DNA of 64,000 nucleotides from Clostridium thermosuccinogenes. Its GTDB lineage: Bacteria; Bacillota; Clostridia; Acetivibrionales; DSM-5807. The position numbers were made by a program, and so were the translations under genes. Under the pieces are notes generated by a model, which was not told the DNA's origin, searched no databases, and worked only from the letters and a program-made list of their open reading frames with translations. The DNA lies in the NCBI RefSeq assembly GCF_002896855.1, contig NZ_CP021850.1, forward strand, positions 707,665-771,664, written 5' to 3'. Positions 1 to 9,511 of the stretch are shown here, in pieces (the first letter of the stretch is position 1; each line of letters starts with the position of its first letter).

Positions 1-1
1 T

Positions 2-499
2 CCGGATAAATATGAGATTGTTTCCCTTCCCGGAACCAAAACACCGGACGGCAACTACATGCTGACAAAAGGAAGCGCCAGCTTGTGGGTAATCCCGGCT
101 AATGCTCCAAATCCTGAAGGGGCTAAAAAGATGCTTGAATTCTTTGCTTCCCAGGAAGGCGGAGAGCTTCTCTCAGTAGGTATTGAAGGACACGACTATA
201 CTGTCGAAAATGGAAAATATGTGCTGACAGAAATAGGTAAAGCTCACGGTAATGACCATGGAGCTCCTGTTCCGATATTTGAAAAATTCCAGCATCCGAT
301 AGGATTCAACCCTGGATTTGAAGAAGCTATGTCCTACGGAAAGTATGCTTCCATAGAGCTGCCCATATCTAATGAGGGAGACTACAAGGAAATTGTAGGC
401 AAATGGGGTGTGCAGATTATGAAGGGTGAAGTTTCTGCCGCCGAAGGTCTGGCTTCCATGAGGGAAGAGCTTATAAGCAGGAAAGTAACTGATAAATAA
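2..499 (+). CDS. ABC transporter extracellular solute-binding protein, C-terminal part
   Basis: The reading frame is open from the first bases of the window, so the gene starts upstream and only about 165 C-terminal residues are visible. The segment GIEGHDYTVENGKY resembles the C-terminal region of LplA/YtcQ-type family 1 sugar-binding lipoproteins, in which a Gly-x-Glu-Gly...Tyr-Thr stretch precedes the last helices. It would bind an oligosaccharide or related solute outside the cell and pass it to the two permeases encoded directly downstream. The signal peptide and lipobox expected at the N-terminus lie outside the window. The family call rests on the visible segment and on context; the substrate cannot be told. 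Confidence 0.8.
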   Translation, partial: PDKYEIVSLPGTKTPDGNYMLTKGSASLWVIPANAPNPEGAKKMLEFFASQEGGELLSVGIEGHDYTVENGKYVLTEIGKAHGNDHGAPVPIFEKFQHPIGFNPGFEEAMSYGKYASIELPISNEGDYKEIVGKWGVQIMKGEVSAAEGLASMREELISRKVTDK

Positions 500-546
500 T
501 GCTCTTAGCGCATAAGCAAATTTAAAGGAACATATATTTTGCTCAG

Positions 547-580
547 AGGCTGGAAGCCTATGACTGATAGCTTCCAGCCT
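547..580 (+). terminator. Strong hairpin between binding-protein and permease genes
   Basis: A perfect 11-bp stem (547-557 with 570-580, arm AGGCTGGAAGC) with a 12-nt loop lies between the solute-binding gene and the first permease. No long T-run follows. It is more likely an mRNA-stabilising or partial-termination structure giving more binding protein than permease, as is common in such operons. Confidence 0.6.
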
Positions 581-644
581 TAGTGCTTCTCAAATCTGCC
601 GATGCAACAGTTCAACTTATCTTTACTGAAAGTGAGGTTAAAGG

Positions 645-1547
645 ATGACCACAAGAAAGTTATGGAAGCAGGTTAAAAAATACAAATTGATTTATGCCAT
701 GCTTTTTCCAATAGCACTTTATTTCATAGTGTTTTCCTATTACCCCTTGGCTCTTGGAATCCTCAACAGCTTCAGGAAGTCAAAGCTCATAGGTCCTCCC
801 GAATTTGTAGGCCTTGACAACTACAAGGAGGTTTTGGCCAATCCCTTATATTTGAATGCTTTGGAAAACACAGTCGTAGTAGGACTTTTTACATTTATTG
901 TTCAGTTTGCTTTTGGGCTTTTAATAGCCTTGTCGTTAAATGAAGTAAGGATTAAGTTTGTCAAATCCGCCATCCAATCGGTCACTTACCTGCCCAATCT
1001 GCTTTCATGGGCAATAGTAGGAGGTATGTGGATTACAATTCTATCACCGTCAGGGATGGTGAATGCCATTCGACAGATAATGTATGGGGACGGAATAAAT
1101 CCGATTATCTATATGTCTGAGCCCAAGTTTGCGAGGACAATAATGGTGCTTACCGGTGCATGGAAAGGAGCGGGATACTTTGCTGTCCTGTTTATAGCTG
1201 CAATAGTGAGCATCAACCAATCTATTTATGAATCGGCAAGAATAGACGGCGCTTCCAGATTCAAGCAGATCGTATATATAACCATTCCCAGTCTGGTTTC
1301 TACCATGAAGGTTATAGTTGTACTGGGTTCCATGAGTATCCTGAGAAATTTTGACCAGATTTTTGTAATGGGTAATTCAATGATTTATGATAAAGTCAGA
1401 AATCTTCTGTATCTCATATACACCGATGGTATAGTCAATTTTAAAGTTGGATTGGCTACAGCAGCGGCAACAATAGTGCTCATCGCCACCTTCTTGCTTT
1501 CAACTTTTGTGCGCAAGCTGACCAGATATGATGAAACATATAGCTGA
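645..1547 (+). CDS. Sugar ABC transporter permease (LplB/MalF-like)
   Basis: This 300-residue integral membrane protein has about six hydrophobic segments and begins with a basic stretch before the first one (LIYAMLFPIALYFIVFSY). The EAA loop that docks to the ATPase is visible as YESARIDGASRFKQIVYITIP, with the conserved E-A-x3-G-A core. It would form half of the membrane channel for an imported saccharide. It starts at an ATG preceded by GTGAGG/AAAGG. It lies 145 bp after the binding-protein gene and 22 bp before the second permease, so the three form one operon. No ATPase gene is in view; such systems often share a common MsmX-type ATPase encoded elsewhere. Confidence 0.9.
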   Translation: MTTRKLWKQVKKYKLIYAMLFPIALYFIVFSYYPLALGILNSFRKSKLIGPPEFVGLDNYKEVLANPLYLNALENTVVVGLFTFIVQFAFGLLIALSLNEVRIKFVKSAIQSVTYLPNLLSWAIVGGMWITILSPSGMVNAIRQIMYGDGINPIIYMSEPKFARTIMVLTGAWKGAGYFAVLFIAAIVSINQSIYESARIDGASRFKQIVYITIPSLVSTMKVIVVLGSMSILRNFDQIFVMGNSMIYDKVRNLLYLIYTDGIVNFKVGLATAAATIVLIATFLLSTFVRKLTRYDETYS

Positions 1548-1569
1548 TAAGGCGGTTCAGGAGGTTAAA

Positions 1570-2439
1570 ATGTTTAGAAATCGCAGTCTTAAAAATGAGT
1601 TATCATTCCCTCAGAAGATTATAAATTGGATATTCCTGGCTTTCATTTTTATAATAATGGTAATTCCGATGCTCAATGTCTTGGTCATATCCACATCTAC
1701 CGCACTGGATGCAAGTCAGGCAGGCCTCAAGCTTTGGTGGACCAAATTCAGCATCGAGGGATATGAATATGTGTTTAGGGTTACAAAACTGGGAAGACCT
1801 TTTTTGAATTCCCTGTTCGTTTCCTTTACTTCTACAATAATACAGGTTATCATTTCTTCCCTGGCGGGATATATCCTTGTTCAAAGAGAGCTTCCTTTCC
1901 GGAAAGCCATAACTTCCTTCATTCTGCTTACAATGATGATTCCGGGGGATCTTACGCTTATTTCCATATATCAGGTAAACAAGCAGCTTCATCTGCTTAA
2001 TTCATATACAGGACTGATTATAAATGGCCTTGTTTCAGGCTTTTGCATACTGCTCATGAGGAATTATTTCCTGTCGGTGCCCGAATCCCTGGCAGAATCA
2101 GCAAGGCTTGACGGTGCCAGTGAGCTGAGAATCTTTAGCGTCATTTATCTTCCACTGTCCATTCCCGGACTGGCCACCATTTTCTTCCTTGAATTTGTAG
2201 GCAAATGGAATTCCATGATGATACCGGCAACATTGATAACCGATCAGAGTTTATTTACTCTTCCCCTGATGTTGAAGAGCATGATCATCAATAATGCCTC
2301 CGTATCGGGAGCTCCACCGGCTCCGGAAAATGCGGTGATGGCTGCCATTGTTATTGCTACCGTACCGCTGATATTGATATATGTATTTGCCCAGAGATTT
2401 TTGCTTTCTGGAATGACGCTGGGTGCAAGCAAGGAGTAG
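1570..2439 (+). CDS. Sugar ABC transporter permease (YtcP/MalG-like)
   Basis: This is the second permease of the importer, 289 residues from the chosen start. I chose the ATG at 1570 because it has an ideal CAGGAGG site six bases upstream. The in-frame ATG at 1528 would overlap the first permease and has no ribosome site. Six membrane segments are evident. The EAA loop reads LAESARLDGASELRIFSVIYL, and a C-terminal FLLSGMTLGASKE matches the typical RF-x-x-G-x-x-x-G-A-x-K ending of this family. It pairs with the preceding permease to form the channel. The family assignment is firm; the transported sugar is unknown. Confidence 0.9.
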   Translation: MFRNRSLKNELSFPQKIINWIFLAFIFIIMVIPMLNVLVISTSTALDASQAGLKLWWTKFSIEGYEYVFRVTKLGRPFLNSLFVSFTSTIIQVIISSLAGYILVQRELPFRKAITSFILLTMMIPGDLTLISIYQVNKQLHLLNSYTGLIINGLVSGFCILLMRNYFLSVPESLAESARLDGASELRIFSVIYLPLSIPGLATIFFLEFVGKWNSMMIPATLITDQSLFTLPLMLKSMIINNASVSGAPPAPENAVMAAIVIATVPLILIYVFAQRFLLSGMTLGASKE

Positions 2440-2472
2440 TTGCTTTTATATAACCATTTGTGGAGGGGAAGT

Positions 2473-3783
2473 ATGCAAACAAAGCAGAAAATTCAACTTT
2501 TCATTGATAAGGAAAAAGAGGGGCAGTATTTTGAACTCCCCTTTGATGTGCCGGAAAACATATCCAGAATAGATGTAAGGTACTCCTATCCAAGGCATGT
2601 GGAGGTCACGAAGGATGGAGAAACACAGCGCATAGAAAAAAATATAATCGATCTGGCGCTGAAAAATGCTGACGGGCAATTTATCGGGGCTTCCGGTTCA
2701 AACAGGGACCATATCTGGATAAGCGAGTACAACTCCAGCCTGGGATATGCCGAAACAGAGGTGAAAAAAGGCCGGTGGGCTGTTATTGTAGGAGCCTACA
2801 AGATTATGGATGAGGGTGTCACGGTTGAATATGAATTTACTTTCACCCATAAAGAGAGGGTTTTGCTAAAAGGTGACCTTCACATGCATTCTCTGGGCTC
2901 CGACGGCATACTTTCTGTGGATGAAATCGTAGATGTTGCAAAGAAAACCGGATTACAGTTCATATTTATAACCGACCACAACAATTATTTTCACAACAAT
3001 CTGCTAAAGAGCGATGCGGATATAACTGTGATGCCCGGTGTGGAATGGACGCATTACAAAGGGCATGTAAACATGCTGGGAATTAAAGAGCCTTATGAGG
3101 GAGCTTGCTTTGCAAATACCATAGAGGAAACCCGTGAATTGATACAGACTGCCCGCCGGAAAGGGGCGATAATTTCAATAAATCACCCATTCTGTCCCAA
3201 CTGCGGTTTTGCCTGGGGTCTTGAAAATGTGGAATATGATTGTATAGAAATCTGGAATGGCCCTATGAAAAAAGCAGAAATGGATTGCATCAAGTGGTGG
3301 CATGAACAGCTTTGCGCCGGCAAAAAAATACCTGTTGTGGGCGGCAGCGATTTTCATAAGTTTGAAATGGGGAGAGCAATAGGCATGCCTACCACTTGCC
3401 TTTATGCCTTGTCAAAAGCTCCATCAGATATATATGCTGCCATATTGGAGGGAAATGGATACGTCACCTATCAACCGGACGGCCCAGGGGTTTTAATAGA
3501 ATGTGACGGAAAAATAATGGGACAGACTGTGGAAAGCAAACCGGACTTAAAAATAAGCTTTACCTTTTCACGGCTTAAGAGAGGCGATGCTATCAAGATT
3601 ATCTCAGATTTGCAGGAGGAAGTGATAAAGTGCGATTCTGACAAGCAGCAGGTTGTAATAGAGAGACCGGTCGGAAATGCCATGTTTTACAGAACGGAAG
3701 TTCATAGAAGCTACGAAGAAAACTTTCCTGGCATACCTGTCATGATTTCCAATCCTGTATATATAAAAGAAGCAAAGGGATGA
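2473..3783 (+). CDS. PHP-domain metallohydrolase (CehA/McbA family)
   Basis: The central domain begins with KGDLHMHSLGSDG and continues with FITDHN and later GGSDFH, the metal-binding His/Asp motifs of the PHP fold used for phosphoester or other ester hydrolysis. An N-terminal beta-rich region of about 130 residues precedes it, as in CehA/McbA-like proteins. The start at 2473 has a strong GGAGGGG site; an in-frame TTG at 2440 abuts the previous stop without one. The gene follows the permeases by 33 bp and so belongs to the transport operon. There it probably removes a phosphate or other ester group from the imported compound. The exact substrate cannot be read from sequence. Confidence 0.8.
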   Translation: MQTKQKIQLFIDKEKEGQYFELPFDVPENISRIDVRYSYPRHVEVTKDGETQRIEKNIIDLALKNADGQFIGASGSNRDHIWISEYNSSLGYAETEVKKGRWAVIVGAYKIMDEGVTVEYEFTFTHKERVLLKGDLHMHSLGSDGILSVDEIVDVAKKTGLQFIFITDHNNYFHNNLLKSDADITVMPGVEWTHYKGHVNMLGIKEPYEGACFANTIEETRELIQTARRKGAIISINHPFCPNCGFAWGLENVEYDCIEIWNGPMKKAEMDCIKWWHEQLCAGKKIPVVGGSDFHKFEMGRAIGMPTTCLYALSKAPSDIYAAILEGNGYVTYQPDGPGVLIECDGKIMGQTVESKPDLKISFTFSRLKRGDAIKIISDLQEEVIKCDSDKQQVVIERPVGNAMFYRTEVHRSYEENFPGIPVMISNPVYIKEAKG

Positions 3784-4027
3784 TCAATTTTATATAAGCA
3801 GCATGCTGCAAACTATACAGGTGAAGGCAGAAGGATCAGCAATGAAAATGATACTTGTATCTTCATGTTAACAGATAGACTTAATAAGTTTATATAATTG
3901 AAACAAACCGATGCAGGCTTGACACAAGTGCTATAGAAGCAAGGAGTTTCAACTGAATTATATATGCTTATCCTTATGGCTGCTACACAATACGTTTATA
4001 TTCCAACAACTGAAAGGAAGCAAGTAC

Positions 4028-6604
4028 ATGAGAAAAACTGAAACAATTTATGTAGTTTTTAAAACACATTTTGATATTGGATTTACAGGGCTTGCCAGCG
4101 AGGTAATCGATTCCTATCAGAAAAGCATGTTAAAAAGTGTGTTGGAAACCTGCGAAGCGACCTCATCCAATGATCAAAATCATCGGTATGTATGGACAAT
4201 GTCATCATGGCCATTAAAGAAATCGTTGGAAACACCGGACATGGAAATTCGGAAGCAGGCAATGGATTTAGCACGGGACGGCAGACTTGCATGGCATGCG
4301 CTGCCCTTTACCACTCACACCGAATTTGCCGGTACCGAAGAATTTATCCGCAGCCTGGAAATCGGTAAAAAATTGAATAGAGAGTTTAATAAAAAATATA
4401 GCACGGCAAAAATGACCGATGTACCCGGACACACCCGTATGCTGCCATCGCTGTTGGCTAAAGCAGGAGTCAGGTTTCTGCATCTGGGCTGCAATTCATG
4501 CGCCAACCCTCCGGAAGTCCCAAGGTGCTTTTTCTGGAAAGGCCCTGACGGAAACGGTGTGGTAACCTTTTATACGAAAGGCGGATATGGTACCGACCTT
4601 GTACCTCCGGACGACTGGGATTATCCTGTGTGGCTTGCCCTTATGAATACCAGTGATAATTCAGGACCCCATTCTGCGGATGTCATCCGTGATATATTAT
4701 CCACCGTCGAGGAAAAACTGCCCGGAGCTAAGGTTATCATCGGTACAATGGATGATTTTGCCGATGCTTTTCTGGCATGCAAACCTCAATTGCCGGTGAT
4801 TGAAACGGATTTGGCAGATTCCTGGATCCATGGGGTTGCAACCTATCCCGATGAAGTTTCCCGGATACGGTCTCTTAGGAAGACTGCGATGAACGTAGAG
4901 GGGATTCTTGCGCTTAAAAAAATGTCGGAGGGTTATCGTATAAGTGATAGTGTCAAGGAGCTTATAGACAAGGCTTATGAAAATATGATACTGTTTGACG
5001 AGCATACCTGGGGTCTTGACACCAAGATAACCATATGTAATATGCCTGATAAAAAATCGAGGGTATACGAAAAGAAGCTGTTCCTGGAGGACAAAAAAAC
5101 TCCTGAATATAAAAGGATTGAGCAATCCTGGCGGGAGAAGTCTCAATATGTGAAAAACGCAGAAGAAGCGGTATCAGGCATAATAAATGAGTTCCCAGTT
5201 AAAGAGGATAATCACGTTTCTGTTTATAATATATTGCCATGGCAGCGGGATGGAGAGGTGGATGTCACCGGTCTGGCTGCAGAGGGAGAAGTATTTGTGG
5301 ACCGGGAAGGAAAAGCTTTCCCGATATATGAAAGGGATGGCCGGTGCATAGCCCAGTTGGAAAACCTGCCGCCTGTTGGTTGTAAAAATTATCGGATTGA
5401 AACGAAAGCCATCGAAAGCGATAAATGCCCTGTTGCATCCGGCGATGGCCACGGTGGAGCCGTACTTGAAAACTCCAGAATATCGGTTTCCATTGATGGG
5501 AAGACCGGCTGCATAAGAAGCTTTTATGATAAAATTAACAAAAAAGAATGGGTGGCATCCGGTGGTGGCTTTGGTGGATATGCTTATGATATACATGGAA
5601 AAGAGCGCATCATCCAATATCTGAAGGATTTTGCCTATGACTTGGAAGATTGGTTCCTTTTTGACAATGGACGACCAGGCTATCCATGGGTGAAAGACAA
5701 GACCTACCAGGCTGAGGATACCCGCATAGAGATCAGCAACTCCCATGGCTTAGGATCGGTTGAGGTTATATGGAAAATGCCTTCGGAAAGTGTAGAGAAG
5801 TATGGAAATGCGCCGGAAGTAAGGATGAAAATAGAAATGGGAGAAGATTCCGAATATGTTGATATCCAATACAGCATCCGGGGAAAGGAGGAGACTCCTT
5901 TCGTAGAGTCAGGGCATTTCATTTTCCCATTGAATGCGGAAGCGCCTCGATATGCTATACAAAAGATGGGCGCGGTGATAGACCCGGAAAAGGATATCCA
6001 ATACGGCGCCAACACATCCCTGTATTGCTGTGACCGATGGGTAAATGTTTCGGATGGCGATCATAGTATAGCATTCTTTCCTAAGGATACACCACTGCTT
6101 TCCATAGGTGAAAACCGGGTATATATATATTCCAAGGATTATAAGCCCAAAAAGCCTGTGCTTTACTGGAATGCTTTCAACAACCAGTGGGCGACCAACT
6201 TCCCTCAGTGGATAGGGGGCGATTTTGGCTTCAGGTTCAGAATATATCCCTACGCAGGTGCGTGGAACGATGGTGACATGCCAAAAAGGGCAGAGGAATA
6301 TGCAACGTCATTGCATCCATTAAAGGAAGCGGTTGAGTGCCGTCTGCTGGAGCAGGACATAGAAAATGCCAATATTCTCATCTTTAAAAATGCTGATGAT
6401 GGAAATGGGTATATTTTGAGGCTTCAGGAAAACAGGGGCAAAGCCGGGGTAATAACCATAAAGCTCACCGATGGCATGGGCATTTACTCCACATGTATCC
6501 TTCCGGAAGAGGATGAGGAAATCTATAGCGATATTCCAGGCGTACTGGAGGTAAAAACCGCTCCTTTTGAAATTCATACTTTCAGAATAGTAGAAAGGAA
6601 ATAA
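4028..6604 (+). CDS. GH38-like glycoside hydrolase (DUF5054-type)
   Basis: This 858-residue cytoplasmic protein starts with a TIM-barrel-like region carrying KTHFDIGFTG. His14 and Asp16 stand where alpha-mannosidases of family GH38 place their zinc ligands. The later blocks DVPGHTRMLPSL and DEHTWG are also typical of GH38-related proteins. The second half is beta-rich (about 400-860), like the C-terminal sandwich domains of that clan. I believe it belongs to the DUF5054 group, a GH38 relative of unproven specificity. No signal peptide is seen. It lies 244 bp after the PHP gene, on the same strand, and probably degrades the glycan or glycoconjugate taken up by the transporter. Confidence 0.7.
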   Translation: MRKTETIYVVFKTHFDIGFTGLASEVIDSYQKSMLKSVLETCEATSSNDQNHRYVWTMSSWPLKKSLETPDMEIRKQAMDLARDGRLAWHALPFTTHTEFAGTEEFIRSLEIGKKLNREFNKKYSTAKMTDVPGHTRMLPSLLAKAGVRFLHLGCNSCANPPEVPRCFFWKGPDGNGVVTFYTKGGYGTDLVPPDDWDYPVWLALMNTSDNSGPHSADVIRDILSTVEEKLPGAKVIIGTMDDFADAFLACKPQLPVIETDLADSWIHGVATYPDEVSRIRSLRKTAMNVEGILALKKMSEGYRISDSVKELIDKAYENMILFDEHTWGLDTKITICNMPDKKSRVYEKKLFLEDKKTPEYKRIEQSWREKSQYVKNAEEAVSGIINEFPVKEDNHVSVYNILPWQRDGEVDVTGLAAEGEVFVDREGKAFPIYERDGRCIAQLENLPPVGCKNYRIETKAIESDKCPVASGDGHGGAVLENSRISVSIDGKTGCIRSFYDKINKKEWVASGGGFGGYAYDIHGKERIIQYLKDFAYDLEDWFLFDNGRPGYPWVKDKTYQAEDTRIEISNSHGLGSVEVIWKMPSESVEKYGNAPEVRMKIEMGEDSEYVDIQYSIRGKEETPFVESGHFIFPLNAEAPRYAIQKMGAVIDPEKDIQYGANTSLYCCDRWVNVSDGDHSIAFFPKDTPLLSIGENRVYIYSKDYKPKKPVLYWNAFNNQWATNFPQWIGGDFGFRFRIYPYAGAWNDGDMPKRAEEYATSLHPLKEAVECRLLEQDIENANILIFKNADDGNGYILRLQENRGKAGVITIKLTDGMGIYSTCILPEEDEEIYSDIPGVLEVKTAPFEIHTFRIVERK

Positions 6605-6636
6605 AGCCGAATCAATCCCATAGCTTTTAATATAAA

Positions 6637-6661
6637 GTGCTAGTGGTGCCACCACTAGCAC
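6637..6661. terminator. Perfect 11-bp hairpin after the glycosidase gene
   Basis: GTGCTAGTGGT, a GCC loop, and ACCACTAGCAC form a perfect stem 33 bp after the stop codon. Only a short T-rich stretch (ATTTAGTTT) follows. It can act as a terminator or transcript-end stabiliser for the upstream operon. Confidence 0.6.
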
Positions 6662-6979
6662 ATTTAGTTTAAGGAAAAACACCCTTCATTACAGCATGCA
6701 GCACTTGGTCTCATTGATTCTCATATTATAATCTGATACAATTCTATACATAAAACAGATGGATTCTTTCTGTTATAGCATATATAGCTAAGGAATGAAT
6801 TCAGCCAATAATGGATGTATTGATTGATATGTGCTTTGAATCCTTTCGAAGCAGCAATCATCCATTTCAACAGCTGAATTCAAACCGGTTTTATATAGCC
6901 TGGAAAAACACGCGGCAGGCCTCATCCGGAGGATTCCCTGTGGTTTATCATAAAATGAAGGTTGGTGGATTGGCTTTAA
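6662..6979. other. Intergenic region before the spl operon
   Basis: No gene is supported here. The region holds AT-rich stretches that could be a promoter, but no clear sigma-A or sigma-G pair could be picked. The B. subtilis spl operon is transcribed in the forespore by sigma-G, so a sporulation promoter is expected but was not proven. Confidence 0.4.
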
Positions 6980-7810
6980 ATGGTTTTGATTGTGACGGCC
7001 CTTATGATAGAGGCCGCTCCCATTATAGAGCATTTCAGGTTAAAAAAGGACATGGCAATTCATGAGTTTCCTGTGTATAGAAATTCTGACATTGCCCTGA
7101 TTGTCAGCGGTATAGGAAAAGTAAAAAGCGCCATGGCATCCGTGTACCTGTATTCGATTTATGGAAAAAAGGAAGAGGATATCCTGGTGAACATAGGTTT
7201 TTGCGGCGCCGGAAGCAGCCGTTACTCTCCCGGAACCATGCTGTTGATAAACAAGGTTACTGATATGGACACCGGAAGGGATTATTATCCTGATGTTTTT
7301 TTCGGACAGGATATGCCAAAGGAAAGCGTACGGTGTTATTCCAAACCGGTGATGAGGGAAGATGTAGGGGAAAATATTGATATCTTCTGCGACATGGAAT
7401 CATCGGGCATAATGGAGGCTGCCAATAAGTTTGTCTATTCGCATAATGTGGCAATACTTAAGATAGTATCCGATTATCTCAATCCGCAAAATCTGGATAA
7501 AGAGCAACTGAAAAGCTTGGTTAGAGATCAGATGCCTCAGGTGGAGAGGATAATCGGCCAACTGAAGCAGCTTAATGAAAGCTCCGGTGATTTATCCCTT
7601 TCTTCTGAGGAGAGGGAGGGAGTGGAAGCCTTTTCAGACAGGATGAAGTTTTCAAAAGCCATGAAGCAGATGCTTTTAAAGGAAATGAAATATGCAAAAC
7701 TAAGAGGAAAAGAACCCTTGAAGGTTCTTGAATCTTTCATGGACATAAAGGTTGAGTCCAGGGTTGAAGGGAAGAAGGTACTTGAGCAAATCAGACAAAA
7801 GATCAAATAA
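6980..7810 (+). CDS. Nucleoside phosphorylase/nucleosidase-like protein next to splB
   Basis: The first 110 residues resemble the nucleoside phosphorylase (PNP/MTA-SAH nucleosidase) fold. They show VTALMIEAAPIIEHF at the start, VSGIGKVKSAMA (the conserved S-G-x-G-K/P-x-x-A segment) and NIGFCGAG. CDMESSGI near residue 137 corresponds to the D-M-E-S/G-x-x-x-A ribose-binding motif, whose Met-Glu is preserved. The C-terminal 90 residues are charged and helical and unlike standard nucleosidases. The stop is four bases before the start of splB, so the two are co-transcribed. A role in spores or in handling S-adenosyl by-products of the radical-SAM repair enzyme is possible, but that is inference. 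The ribosome site is weak. Confidence 0.65.
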   Translation: MVLIVTALMIEAAPIIEHFRLKKDMAIHEFPVYRNSDIALIVSGIGKVKSAMASVYLYSIYGKKEEDILVNIGFCGAGSSRYSPGTMLLINKVTDMDTGRDYYPDVFFGQDMPKESVRCYSKPVMREDVGENIDIFCDMESSGIMEAANKFVYSHNVAILKIVSDYLNPQNLDKEQLKSLVRDQMPQVERIIGQLKQLNESSGDLSLSSEEREGVEAFSDRMKFSKAMKQMLLKEMKYAKLRGKEPLKVLESFMDIKVESRVEGKKVLEQIRQKIK

Positions 7811-7814
7811 CAGC

Positions 7815-8795
7815 ATGTTCACTACAATATATGTTGAAGAGAAAGCGCTGGAATACCCGATCACCCGGCAGCTTTTGCAAAAATATGCTGATTGCCCGGT
7901 GGTTACCATAAGGCATTACAAGGATGTATTCAACCGTCCCAAGCAGCATTTTGCCCTCCAAAAGCAGAATCAATCCCTGATACTGGCTGTAAAAGAAGGA
8001 CAGTTTTTATATAAAGGCCCGGAGGTTTGCCAGAACTTTGGGCATCCTAACTTTTATTACACATCTTTTGTGCTGAATTGTGTTTTCGATTGTGAATATT
8101 GCTATCTTCAGGGCATGTATCCATCAGCAAACATGGTGGCTTTTGTAAATGTCGAGGATTTTAAAAAGTCTATGGAGGAAGTATTGGTTGAAAAGCAGGC
8201 CTTTTTGGCTGCTTCCTATGATACTGATCTTATAGCGTTTCACAATATTGTGCCATATGTGGACTATTTTTATGATTTCTTTAGAGAGAATCCGGATCTA
8301 TTGGTGGAAATCCGCACGAAAAGCACCAATCAATCTTTCTATAGAAATCATGAACCGCTGGAGAATATCATCATAGCTTTCACCCTCACTCCTGCTGAGG
8401 TAATAGAGAAGTATGAAAGGCATACTCCATCACTGGAAGCGAGAATAAAGGCGGTGAACACAGCCATATCGCAGGGGTTTAAGGTCAGGATATGCTTTGA
8501 TCCCATATTTATCGACCCTGAAATTGATCATGCTTATGAGCCTTTTTATCGTTATATCTTTACCCGGATTGACCCCGGAAGCATTTTGGATGTCGGATAT
8601 GGCTTTTTCCGGATGTCGGAGGATTTTTTCAAAAGGATAGAAAAGATCCGGAGCAGTTCCCTGCTTTATGCGGAGGATTACTGTAAGGACAACGGAGTCA
8701 TATCCTATCCTTCGCATGTCATGGAAAAGATACAAAAGGAACATATGAGCATTTTATATGATTATATCGGCAAGGAGAAGATATTTACTTTATGA
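7815..8795 (+). CDS. splB: Spore photoproduct lyase
   Basis: This radical-SAM DNA repair enzyme splits the spore photoproduct (5-thyminyl-5,6-dihydrothymine) during germination. The [4Fe-4S] motif is CVFDCEYC (Cys89, Cys93, Cys96), followed by YLQGMY as in SplB proteins. I start it at the ATG at 7815, which yields MFTTIYVEEK, the usual N-terminus, with a total of 326 residues. An in-frame TTG at 7752 would overlap the previous gene. At the region matching Cys141 of the Bacillus enzyme I read AASYDTDL, without Cys. Cys72 (EVCQNFG) is present instead and probably equals Cys74 of the C. acetobutylicum enzyme. It overlaps the next gene by four bases (ATGA). Confidence 0.9.
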   Translation: MFTTIYVEEKALEYPITRQLLQKYADCPVVTIRHYKDVFNRPKQHFALQKQNQSLILAVKEGQFLYKGPEVCQNFGHPNFYYTSFVLNCVFDCEYCYLQGMYPSANMVAFVNVEDFKKSMEEVLVEKQAFLAASYDTDLIAFHNIVPYVDYFYDFFRENPDLLVEIRTKSTNQSFYRNHEPLENIIIAFTLTPAEVIEKYERHTPSLEARIKAVNTAISQGFKVRICFDPIFIDPEIDHAYEPFYRYIFTRIDPGSILDVGYGFFRMSEDFFKRIEKIRSSSLLYAEDYCKDNGVISYPSHVMEKIQKEHMSILYDYIGKEKIFTL

Positions 8796-9511
8796 AGACT
8801 GCTATTTTAACCGGAGCATCCAGAGGAATAGGGCTAGAAATAGTTAAAAGGCTTATTGCCATGGACTATAGGGTTTATGGCTTGGCCCGGTCTTTTGAGT
8901 CTACAGATTTTTCCCATGAGAATTTTGTGCCGGTCCAATGTGATGTGCAGGATACGGAGAAACTGATAAAAGCTGTTGGGGATATTGAAGAAAAGGAGCC
9001 GGAAATTCACCTGCTGGTTAATAATGCAGGGTTGGGTTATTTTGGGCCCCATGAGCAAATACCGGTTAAGGGTATCCAGGCGATGGTGCGCACCAACCTG
9101 GAGGCTCCTCTGATACTGTGCCGGCTGCTGCTGCGATCGCTGAAAAAGAGCCGGGGAACGATTATCTCCATTTCCTCAGTGACGGCAAAAAAGATCAGCA
9201 CCCATGGCTGTGCCTATGCGGCAACAAAAGCCGGACTGTCCCATTTCTTAAACAGCTTGTTCGAAGAGGTAAGAAAATATGGCGTAAAGGTTACAACCAT
9301 CCATCCGGATATGACTAAAACCGGCTTTTATGATAATCTGGATTTTACTTATGAAGAAGAAGCCGATGCGGTTTTGATGGCAGAGCAGGTAGCCGATGCA
9401 GTGGAATATGTGCTAAGAGGCGGGGACAATCTTGTGATAAATGATATCACCCTGCGCCCGCAAAAGAACAGGATAAGAAGAAAGACGGCAAAGAGGGATG
9501 ATGGCGTGTAG
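8792..9511 (+). CDS. Short-chain dehydrogenase/reductase
   Basis: A classical SDR of 239 residues. The nucleotide-binding motif is TGASRGIG (8-15), NNAG is present, and the catalytic Ser...Tyr-x3-Lys appears as ISSV and YAATKAG. It reduces or oxidises an unknown carbonyl or alcohol with NAD(P)H. Its ATG overlaps the splB stop (ATGA), so translation is coupled and it is the third gene of the spl operon. No family-specific substrate signature was recognised, and a spore-related role is suggested only by position. Confidence 0.85.
   Translation: MKTAILTGASRGIGLEIVKRLIAMDYRVYGLARSFESTDFSHENFVPVQCDVQDTEKLIKAVGDIEEKEPEIHLLVNNAGLGYFGPHEQIPVKGIQAMVRTNLEAPLILCRLLLRSLKKSRGTIISISSVTAKKISTHGCAYAATKAGLSHFLNSLFEEVRKYGVKVTTIHPDMTKTGFYDNLDFTYEEEADAVLMAEQVADAVEYVLRGGDNLVINDITLRPQKNRIRRKTAKRDDGV

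Noticed and set aside
3798-3809. GCAGCATGCTGC perfect palindrome
   Set aside because: Only 12 bp, not near a promoter pair or gene start, and expected by chance in a window of this size.
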